Positions 1 through 12,000 of a stretch of 57,144 bases of DNA are shown here, piece by piece; the stretch's first letter is position 1, and each line of letters starts with the position of its first letter. The notes under the pieces were generated by a model. The model saw nothing but the letters and a program-made list of their open reading frames with translations, ran no database searches and was not told the origin of the DNA. Source of the stretch: Caldithrix abyssi DSM 13497 (GTDB lineage: Bacteria; Electryoneota; AABM5-125-24; Hatepunaeales; Hatepunaeaceae); assembly GCA_945865405.1 (NCBI GenBank), contig CAMBDS010000015.1, positions 1 through 57,144 on the forward strand, written 5' to 3'. Made by a program: the position numbers and the translations under genes.

Positions 1-3000
1 CGTCGACGCTGAAGTAAGCACCATCGACAGCGATGTTCGATACTTCCAACACCTGCTGACCAAGGTTCGTCACCGTGAACGACCACGATGCACTCTCGCC
101 GACGTACAATCCGCCAAATCCATGACTGGCAGCTGAAAGCGACAGATCGGCTACGCTGAAAATTCCATTTCCAGCTAAACCAACTGAAACTTCGGAATTG
201 TTTTGATCATTAGATAGGATCGTGAGAGTTCCGCTTTCGCCACCTTCATTGACTGGCGAGAAAAATACGAGTACATCAAGCGACTCACCGGAGGGTATTC
301 GAGTATCGCTAATTTGAAGCGGAGCAAGACCGCGCCCCGCTGAGCTAAGCGTTAGAGAAGCAAAGCTATTGGATTGATAAATCCCTTCACCGCTTGTATA
401 ATCAGCAATAGCCGCATATTCGCGCCCGGCTGCTAAATCCCACAATCTGAAGGAAAGTGCCTGACCACCTGTAAAGCCCTCAACGACATCCGCGGTATTG
501 TTATCGTCACCCCAAGCAGGCACACCTATTGGATAGCCTTGATCGGTAATTTCCACGAATCCCGCACAGGTGCCGTTCGGGGTAAAGACGCCAACGAAAT
601 TACCAGCACCAACCATTTCGCCACGAAGATCTGCATCCTCAATTAAGAGAGACATGTTGTTATCAGTCTCTGTAAACTGCCAGTAGAATTCTCTTGGTTC
701 AGCCTGGAATCCGACAGAAAACACCTCGTTATCTGTCATAATATCGGCAATAACAAGGTCACCATCTCCTCCATTTCGAATTGTCAGGAATACTTCGCCA
801 CGATCGCCGATCTTTACATCACCAAAATCGATGAAGTCTTGATCAACGGAAATGGACGGGCGAAGAATAATGACGCCTGATCCCGAAAGCGAAACATCAA
901 GGACAGAGCTGTTGGGGTCATTAGAGAATATAGAGAGGGTTGCTGAATAGTCTGCAACATCAGCGGGATTAAAAGAGACGCCGAAATCGGCGGACGAATT
1001 TGGAGCTACAGCGATTTCTTCACCATCAAACTCGACAGCAAATATACCGTTGTCTGAGATGGTAATATCGGAGATTAGCAACGGCGCATTACCAATATTC
1101 CTGACATTTAGTGTCCACCAGGCTACCGTATTGATCTCAACAGCGCCAAAATTATGGTTGTCGGAATTCACAGCAATCATCGGACGGCGACCACTTGCCC
1201 CATTCAAAGAGAGAACACTAAAACCGTTTAATGTATAGACTTCGGGACCTTCGGTGTAGTTAGGCTGAGCAACGACTTCAATACGAGCCTCAATATCCCA
1301 GAGAAGAAAACGGAATTGTTCGTTAGGTAGAAATCCTTCTATGATTCCTTCAGTTGACTGATCGTCTCCCCAAACTGGTATGCCAAATTCTACGCCAGCT
1401 TCCAGAATAACATAACCACCGGCAACAATCCCTCCCGGGGTCAAAACACCCACTTCGTTCCCAACAGCCAAAGGACTGCCATCAAGAGTCACAGAACTGA
1501 AAATCAGCGAATGATTATTATCAGTTTCGACAAAGTCAAAATGGTTGCCTTCCTCCGGAGTGAATGAGTTCAATTCAACGAGCAGGAATCCATTATTGGT
1601 GAATCGACCGTCGCCTTGAAGAATGCGTGCGGAAGCTTCAAATTCCAAACTCGCAGAGGCATCCCAAACTCGGAAGGACAATTGCTCACCGGCCGCTAAA
1701 CCTTCAACAATATCCTCAGAAGATACATCATCACCCCATGCAGCTAAGCCAACCGGGAAGCCTTCGTCGTTTATTTCAGTAGCACCTGCATTAATACCAT
1801 TCTCGGTGAATACACCAATCTGGTCACCAAGTACAAGTGATTCACCATCGAGAATCGCCGACTCAACTAATACAGACATGTTGACATCTGTTTCGGTAAA
1901 CGCCCATCGAAGTGCGCCTCTGACTCCGGTACCTTGAACTTCTACTACATGTGGATTCTGTTGATTATCATTACTGAAAATCGAAACATTTCCAATCAAG
2001 CTCCCTTCAGACACTGGTCTGAAAGTTACTGACATCGAGACAGATTCGCCTACACCTAATGTTATCCCGCTTAAATCGCTCGCAATGAATGAATTGTTAT
2101 CTACTTCGACCGATTGAATCATCAGATCCGAACCACCATTATTCGAAACAACGAATTCAGTGGAGGTAGAAAGCCCAAGCAATAATTCACCGAAATCATA
2201 TGAACCCGGCGAAACCGAAATACTCGGAGGACCCGTTTCAACACCGACACCCATTAGACCCAAAGTTAATTCTGGAGAATCCGAGTCATCAGACAAGATT
2301 GTAAGAACGCGACTGAAAGATCCGACTGACGTCGGTCTGAATGTCGCTACAACAGCATATGATTCATCGGGAGCAAGCACTATTGCTTCTTCGCCAAAGT
2401 TTGTTGAGAAGACTTCATCTTCTCCCATTATTTCGGAGATTGTCAAATCAAGCTCGCCTCGATTGAGAATGGCGAATTCCCAATCACGGGATTGATCAAT
2501 AGCCACCATACGAAAGTCGTGGTTGCGCACAGCGACAAATATATCGGAAGCACGCCCCGAACGACCGGAAAGCGTCAGAAGCGTCAGGCTGTTAGAACTC
2601 CACACCTCCGGCCCATCAATATAATCTGCTTGAGCATCAATTTCACGACGAAGCTCCTGATCCCAGAACCGGAATGAAAACGCTTCACCCGTATGGAATC
2701 CTTCTACTGCCTCACTGTTAAGGTCATCCCCCATCGCCGCCAAACCTAATGTTTCGCCACGAACTTCAACAATTACTGCTCCTGCACACAATCCTGCCGG
2801 AGTAAATACCCCGACTTCAGTGCCGACACTCAAGCTAGAGCCATCCATTGTCGCATTTTCGATCAATAAGGAGTGATTTACATCAGTGGTTTCAAACCTG
2901 AAGTGTGCTCCCTCCGAGAATGCAGAAAGTGAAAGGAGTGCAAATCCGTTAACAGTATAAATTCCATTTCCCTGACTGTAGTCTGCCATTGCGCTGACTT

Positions 3001-6000
3001 CGTACTGCGCAGATTCATCCCATACCTTGAAGCTCATCGTTTGACCGTTTACAAATCCTTCGACAAGATCTTCAGTGTTAGGATCATCTCTCCATGCCGG
3101 AAGACCGACCGGGAAATTACCTTCGACAACGACAGCACCGGCACAGAGACCATCTGGAGTAAAGACTCCTATCTGGTCGCTAATCGTCAATGAATTCCCG
3201 TCGATTGTCGCACTCTCAATAAGCAACGACATATTGTTGTCGGTTTCCGCGAAACCCCAGCGGTATTCACCTGCCCGACCTGATCCAGATACGCTTAAAT
3301 TGAGTGTGCTATTGTCCGGGTCATTAGAGTGAACCACTACTAAACCGTCAAATTCAGCGATATTTTGAGGAGCAAAAATTACCCCGATATTTCTCGTCAG
3401 CCCCGGTTCAAGACTAAAACCGCTTTCATCTACAAGACTAAAACCATTTCCAGCGATCTCAATGAAGCTAACTTCAAGATTTTCTCCACCATCGTTTCCG
3501 ATTACGAAGTTGTGGGTCTGTTGCAAGCCAAGCAATACCGGACCATAATCAAATTCACGCTCAATTGCGACAATTTGTGGTGGTCCAGATTGAATGGCGA
3601 CTGCGTAAAGGTCAACCGTAAATACTGCTCCATCAGGATCGTTCGACTCGATTTCAAGTTGACCAAAGACTTCCCCTTCAACCTCTTGCGGTACAAATAA
3701 AACTGTCGCAACCCCGCGTTCGCCGGGCGCAAGTTCTAATGGAGCTTCAAAATCTACGCTGAATAGATCAGAGCGAGTTACGACTCTCAAATCAGAGATT
3801 GTAAGCACAGCGTCGCCAACGTTTTCAAATCCAAGATCTCGTTGTCGCGCTGACCCAACTGCAACACGACCAAAATTCAGTTCTATTTCATCTGCCGCAA
3901 ACTGTCCCGACCTACCAGACCGGGCCGACAAGGTGAGAATAGAGAAGCTATTGCCTGTCCAAACTTCAGGTCCTTCTGTAAAATCAGCAGTGGCATTGAA
4001 TTCACGATGCGAGCGAGAATCCCAGATTCTGAATTCAAATTCTTCTCCCGTTCTGAAGCCGTCGATAACTTGATCGCCAGCCTCATCACCCCAAGTTGCA
4101 AAGCCTACAGGGAATAAGCCATTCCCAGCATCTGTCAGGACTGTAGCACCAGCACACAAACCGTCCGGGGTAAATGCCGCGATTTCGTCACCGTCAATTA
4201 ACTGCTCACCATCAAGCTGAGCATCATCGACAAGAAGAGAATGGTTGGCATCGGTAATCGAATAGTCAAAGTGAGCGCCTCCTGTAAAGACAGACAGGCT
4301 TACCTCAGCAAGTCCGTTCGGAGTGAACACCCCTTCGCCGGAGATGTACTCCGCATCTGCATCGTATTCGGTTTCTGAGGAAGCATCCCAAATTCTAAAC
4401 GAAACATTTTCGCCCGTGACAAACCCTTCCACTATATCTTCTGTAGAAATGTCGTCTCCCCATGCAGCAACTCCGACCGGAAGCTCATCTTCGATAATTA
4501 CAACACCGGCGCATACTCCCGCGGTTGTAAAGACACCAATTTGATCAAGTCCTTCAACGGATCGGCCATCAATCTCAGCCGCATCGATCAGAATTGACAT
4601 ATTTGTTTCGGACTCAAGGAACGCCCAATGGAAACTCCCCAAAGTTCCGACACCAACGAATTGAATATTCACAGTTGGCTGATCGGGATCATTCGAACGG
4701 ACGGCGACAAACCCCGAATAATCCCCCGCTCCTTCCGGTGCAAAGGTGATGCTAACGACCTGCGAAGCTCCCGCCTCCAACACAAATTCTTCAGTTGGAT
4801 TCACGCTAAATCCAGCCCCGGCGACAGATAAATCGGCTATTTCCAGGTTTTCTGCGCCTACGTTGGAAATCGTAAATGACCAGTTTGATTCAAGTCCGAC
4901 GAATACTTCACCAAAATCGTGCGACCTCTCGGAGAATTCAATTCCAGGCGGTCCTGCATCGATTCCTCTTCCTGAAATGGCGATTTCAAGACTTTCTGAA
5001 TTTTCTGCATTAGAGTTAATCACCATCGTGTCGAAAAAGTCGCCAGCCTGCTCAGGAGCGAAACTCACAGTAATCGATGACGATCCTCCCGCAGCAATTG
5101 TAAATGATCCTTCGACATCAGATGTAAATGGATCTCCACCTATTTCGACGCTGGAAATTTCAAGATCTGCGTCGCCCGTGTTGAAGACCGTCACAACCGA
5201 GCTTCTCGTCATTCCGACCGGAGTTATTCCAAAGGCTACTACCACGTCCGAAACTTCGATAATCGCGACTGACTCGCTGTACGAAACGAGTGAAAGTATT
5301 GTGAATCCGTCCCTCGTCCAGGTTTCCGGACCGTTTGAATATTCTGGCGTCGCTTCGAACTCCATCTGGGCAGAAAAATCAAAGATTCGGAATGCGAATG
5401 TCTGACCGGCAGTAAAGCCTTCGACGACATTCGGCGTACCGTTATCATCGCCCCATGCTGCAAAGCCGTTCGGGAAGACTCCCCCCTCACCTTCGGTCAA
5501 TACTATACTTCCGGCACAGATTCCCTGCGGAGTGAAGGAAGCTATCTCATCGTCCACTTGCAGTGAGGCTCCGTCAAGTGTTGCGTCAGTGAACAGTAGC
5601 GAGTGATTGGCATCGGTGGTTGAGTACTCAAAGTGGGGACCCGGCTGGAGACCGACAGCGCTGACATCAAGGACATACTCACTGTTATCGGGATCATCCG
5701 AAACAATGACAAATTGACCGGTTCGAGTTCCGAGTTCGGTTGGGGTGAATGTGATGGTAAAGATTTCGGAACCACCGGGGTTGATAGTCATATCTCCGTA
5801 TGAAGTTGAAAAGTCTCCGGAATTCTGCTCTGAACCAGTAACATTAAGTTGGTCGTTTCCAATATTGCTAACAACAAACTCTTGCGCTTCACTACCAAAC
5901 AACTCTGCTTCCCAAGTGTCGTTCGCTCTACGTGAAATCCGTATATCCGGTGCGCCCTCAGTGACACCTGTACCCGATAAGGCTACCATTGTGGGGTTCT

Positions 6001-9000
6001 CATCCGGGTCATTTGACTCAATCGAGAGCATTCCTTCATAGCCGAGCTCCTCGGTTGGATCGAAAGAAACCGTCACAATCTGTGACTCGCCTCGAGTGAC
6101 AACGAACTGCGTCGGTTCGACAGTAAATGCCTCATCCGATGATCCAATAGAATTTACTTCCAGATCATTATACCCACGATTTGAAACTGAGAATTCCCAA
6201 GTGGCAACATTTCCGAGAGTAATATCACCGAATCCATGCATGTTTTCCGACAGTTCGATATCGGCAGGTGGTGGCTCAAGACCTTCTCCAACGACCGTAA
6301 ATCCACTGTTTCCGCCATTGCTTTCGACGCTCACTGTCGCACTTGAACTTCCAACGCTCTCAGGCATAAACATCACTCTAACGCCATACGAATCACCAGG
6401 CTCCAGCGAGAATTGTGCATCGGAAACGAGCGAGTAGCCCTCACCCTCTACGGTAACGTTGGATACTTCAAGCGTAGCCGTTCCAACATTAGATGCCTCG
6501 ACTGTGACTTCCCCCGATTCACCGACGACTACTCCGCCCACGCTGACTTCACTGTTCGCCAATTGCAATACAGGTCGTCTCTCGTGCTCCGCAACCAGTG
6601 CAAGCGTGCTGAAACTATTCCCGCTCCAGGTTCTCGGTCCCTCCATCCAGTTCGGGAAAGCTTCGATTTCTTCTCGTGCACTGATATCCCAAAGCTTGAA
6701 CGCAAATTCTTCACCGTTACGGAAGCCCTGAGTTCCTGGTGCGTCACGATCATCACCCCAAGCCGCAAATCCAACCGGATATATTTCTCCATCAACAACC
6801 TCAAGCACAACCGCACCAGCACAAACGCCATCCGAAGTAAATACAGCGATTTCGTCACCGGCAATCAGACGTTCGCCATCAATAGTAGCTGAATTGACGA
6901 GCAGGGAGTGATTTTCGCCAGTTTGGGCAAACTCGAAGTGCGGACGGGGGGCGATACCACGGCCAGTGACCGGAAATGCGACGTCGCCTTCATCAGGGTC
7001 GTTGGTGACAATATGAACCATTCCCTCGTAGTCAACCTGAGCCATTGGCGAGAAAAGAACTTCAAGGGCGCTTCCGCTGCCCGGATCAACGGAGTATTCC
7101 TGCCCGAACCACTCAACCGAGAAGCCGTCTCCATCGACATAAATGTTGTGGACGATCAGACGGTCGTTCCCTTCATTGAAGAAGTTCAGCCCCAATCGAT
7201 GCGTATCGAATATCGGCACATCCGTAAAGTCGTGGCTTTCGGCTGAGAGGGTAATGTCAGGCTCGCCATCATTGACACCGAGACCCACCAAGGAAATTTC
7301 GACCGGGTTTTCGTCGGGATCGTTGGAGTCGATAGAAAGAGTAGCTTCATAATTGCGGTCTTCGTTCGCATCAAAAAAGACAGTGACGATAGCCGATTGA
7401 CCACCTGAAACCGCGAAGCCTCCTCTATCGACACCAAAGGCTTCGTCACTAACGAAGATATTCTCGATGGTTAATTCTTGATAGCCTTCATTGGAGACGA
7501 CCAATTCCCACGAAGCGCGATTACCCAGAGCAATTTGACCAAAATCGTGAGCCATTTCCGAAACTGCTATGTCTGCAGGCGGTTGTTCAAGTCCCGTCCC
7601 CAATAATCGAATAACCGAACTTCCCTCGTCGTCATCGTTCGATACGATTGTAAGATCTGCCGAGTAGTCCATCACTTCGTTGGGCATGAACGATACGGAG
7701 ATTCCTCCACGCTCGCCAGGGACAAGCGAAAATCCGCCATCGTTCCCTGAACGGAAAAACTCGTTCGAGCTGGAGATGCTCTCTATAGATAAGTCAGCAG
7801 TGCCTTCATTTGTAATGAAGAATGACTGCACTCCATTTTCACCAATTATTACGCCACCAAAGTCAATGGCATCTGTAGAGAGCGTGATTTCCGGTCGGGC
7901 TTCATGTTCAGCAATCAAGCGAAGCACTGTGAAACTGTTTGCGGCGAATCGTTGTGGACCTTCGAGATAATTCGGGAAGGCAGTAATTTCTTCCTGTGCT
8001 GAGACATCCCAGAATTTGAAGGCGAAATCTTCTCCAGAGAAGAATCCCTGACGTCCGGCTTGTCCGTTGTCATCGCTCCAAGCAGCTAAACCGGCCGGAT
8101 ACAATCCCCCGCCATCAAGTGGAGCCAACACTATCGCACCTGCACAAAGACCATCCGGCGTAAAGACAGCAATTTCATCGCCCTGCCCAAGCGATTCTCC
8201 ATCCAACGTAGCACTGGCGACAAGCAACGAGTGATTTTCGTTAGTGCTTGCAAATTCAAAGTGTGCACCTGGCTGACCGCCCGTACCCGTAAGATTAATT
8301 TCCACTGACGATTCGTCTTCGTCGTTTGAGGCTATGGTCAGAACTCCACTGTAACTCGTTATCTCGTCGGGCGTGAACATCACCATCTGCTCAAACGAAC
8401 CGCCTGCCGAAATCGTGAACTCGCCTTCAAAACCGGCAAAGAAGACTGCCATATCTGTCGAGATGCTCGTGATAAGGAGATCGTCGGTCCCTTCGTTGAA
8501 GATGGTCAATACCCACTCGCCACTCTGCCCAAACGGCACCTCGCCGAAGTCGTGAGAATTTTCTGAAAAGGCAATCTCAGGAACTCTGATAAAGGTGCCA
8601 GTACCACTCAGTTGAACGTCGAGGTTACTGTTGTCAGGATCGTTGGAGGGAACACTTAGTGTTGCCGAATAATTTCCTTCGTCAGGTGGTTGAAATCCGA
8701 CAGTCAAACTTGCCTCTTCCCCGGGTTGGAGTTCTGACTGACCTTGCCAGTTGGTCGAAAAAGCTACATTCCCCTCGTTGAAAGTAAGCTGACTGACGAT
8801 TAATGCTGCATCACCATCATTGAAAATAGTTAGCACCCAGGTTGCAATTTCACCAACTGCAACGTTGCCGAATGCATGTTCTGAATCTGATAGCCGAATT
8901 ATGGGTCTCGCTTCAGTAAATGCATAAAGTCGTGATATTACTGTAAAGCCCGAACCAACCCACGCCTGAGGGCCTTCGGAATATTCGACATTCGCATCAA

Positions 9001-12000
9001 ACTCCATTTCGGACGAGGCGTCGTACAGCCTAAAGGCAAACGGTTGGCCATTTGTGAAACCGGGGGTCTGGCCATCTGCTCCGAACGCTGCAAATCCAGC
9101 AGGATAAATTCCATCCTCACTATCCGCCAACAATATCGATCCGGCGCAGTCGCCTCCTGGTGTAAACACACCTATCTCGTCCCCGGCAATCAGCGAGCTG
9201 TTGTCGATCGTCGCGTCATTTACAAGGAGAGAGTGATTCGCGCCAGTTTCAGTAAACGTGAATCTGCGGGCCATTACACCGGAACCGGTGAGAGGGATTT
9301 CGACTGTTCCTTCATCCGGGTCGTTGGAAATGACCAGTAACATTCCCTGCAATTGTTCTGCTGAACGCGGTTCAAACAATACACCAAATGTCAATACGCC
9401 ACCGGGTGAAAGATATCCGTCATTCCGGTCATCACGGACGAATTCCCCAAATCCGAAAGCTCCTCCTTCAATCGAGGTACTCTGAATTAACAGGTCTGCA
9501 TTCCCTTCGTTTGTGAAGGTAATATCCACGACGGAATTCTGCCCAATAGTGACGGCGCCGAAATCTATCTGGTCGAGTGAGTAGGCGATGTTGGGGACGG
9601 GCTGACTCTGGTCGTAGTAGTAGGCTCCCATATCGGCGCGAGTGCCGTCGGGGTCGTTCTCTGACTCCGGGTCACCGGTGTCGATACAGGGGGAGTTGGT
9701 GGTCAGGTGGAAGTCACCATTCTCGGCATCCACGAAGAGTGGGTCGGAGGAGATGTTGCCGTCGCCTTGCCAATCTCCTGTCAGATCGTTGAATTCAATC
9801 CGGAATTGCCCGGCGCCACCTTGCCGATCGACTAAGTCCGCATCACGATTACCAAAAACAATGCTATTGCGGACGATAATCACTTGACCTGCTGCGTCTC
9901 CAGAGCCGTTTCGGGTGGAAATGCCCTCGGGTGTGTTGCCTGAGATGGTGCAGTTGATGATTTCAACATCCGCTTCACCTGTTATTGCAATACCACCACC
10001 AACTTCAGAGCAAACATTATTGGCGATAAGGCAGTTCTCGAATAGAGGGAATGAATTCTCACCAATATTCACTCCGCCGCCAAGTATTGAAGCACTGTTG
10101 CCTATGATTCTGCAATTCCTAATCGTGGGGCTGGCATCTTCGCCGCCCGTATGCCCCATCGTGATTCCGCCGCCGTATCCACCTACTCCGGCGTGTTGTT
10201 GAATGTCACCACCAGTGATAGTGAACCCTTCCAACACCGATTCGCGTGTTTCCTGCTGCGAAAATCGGAACCCACGATGCTCGTTTCCTTCGGAATCGAT
10301 TATTGTTGAGAGCGGCCCGTTCTCAGACCTTACGGAGATGATTTTCCCACGGAAGGAAATATCACGATTCCCATCCCCGCGGTATGTCCCATCTGCAACC
10401 CGCACCTCGTCCCCATCCATCGCGGCATCAATGGCGGCCTGAATAGTTTCGTACTCTGACGGAACCTCAAGCATAGTGTCGTGCAAGCCGGTTCCGGTCA
10501 CCGTCACATACGATTCGGCCTCGTTTTCGTCGTTCGACGAAACAGTAAGTGTGCCATTGATCGCGCCATTCTGATCCGGGTCGAAGACTACCGTGACGGA
10601 AAGCACATCGCCCGGTTCGACAACCGACTCTTGGCCAAAATTCGTAAAGAAAGCCTCATTATCCGAAGTGATGCTGAATACCGTTAACGGCGCTCCACCA
10701 ATATTCGATATGTCGAACATAATTTCTTCAAAGCCGCCAACCGTGACTTCGCCGAAGTCGATGGTTTCCGTAGAAACTTCAATCTCCGGCGCCGCCTCTG
10801 ACTGAGCCGAGAGACGCATGACCGTGAAGCCACCAGAGTTCTGCCAGACTTCCTGCCCTTCGACGTAGATAATTACCGCATCGTACTCAGCGTCAAGGTC
10901 CTGGTCGTAAAGACGAATGGAGAAAGCCTCACCGTTCGTGAAGCCTTCGACTTCACCGGTTCCTTGGTCATCGCCAAAAGCTGCAAGACCAATCGGGAAA
11001 AAGTTATCTTGGGCCCCGGCAAGTCTTTGAGCTGGAGAAGCAAATTCCTGATTTTCTAAAGCAATAGCTCCAGCGCAAATTCCACCGGATGTGAAGACTC
11101 CAATCTCATCACCCACCGACATCGACTCTCCATCGATTTCTGCTTCGTTGACAAGAATAGAATGTGAAGTACCTGTCGCGGTGAAAGTGAAGTGAGGTCC
11201 TCTGAAGCCAAAGCCACCAAGAGTCACGTCAATCATCGGCTCGTCATCGTCATCAGACGAAATTCTGAGCGTAGCCTCATAACTTACCTCCTCGGAAGGC
11301 GCGAAAGTAACTGTGACTTCAATCGACTCACCTACAGGGATCTCGGTTTGTTCGTTCCAGGAGAATGAAAACGCATCTTGCTCCTCAATGAATCCGATAT
11401 CGCTGATGGTAAGCGTTCCCGTACCAGCATTCGAGATAGTTAAAATCTCAGATGCGGTCTCGCGAATATCGACTCCATCGTAGTTGATGCTTGTCGGTTC
11501 GACGGAGATCTCCGGCTCAATGACTTCGGTACCGATTCCAAAGAGCGAGATATTGACTTCACCCTCGTTAAAGTCGTTCGAAAATATGATTAAAGAGGTG
11601 CCAAATTCATCAGCATGATCTGGAGAGAAAAATACCGTCACAACCGCAGATCCATTCGGCTCCACTGAAAATGGCTCGTTGAAGTCAGTAGTAAAATACT
11701 CACTCTCACTCACCACGTCACTAATGACAAGGTCAGCACCACCAATGTTATGGATGGTAAGTTCCCAATCAGCCGTGAAACCAACTGCAACCTGTGAAAA
11801 GTCATGCTGTAAATCGTCTTCTGAAATTTCGATTTCAGGAGCCGCAACAGATTGAATCAGCAACCGGAAAGTCGAAAACCCGCCACTCTGGTATCCTTCC
11901 GGACCAGATACATGAATGTTTGTGGCGGCATATTCTTCACTCGCAGATGCATCCCAAACATGGAAATTAAATACTTGACCGTCAGTAAATCCTGGAGTTT

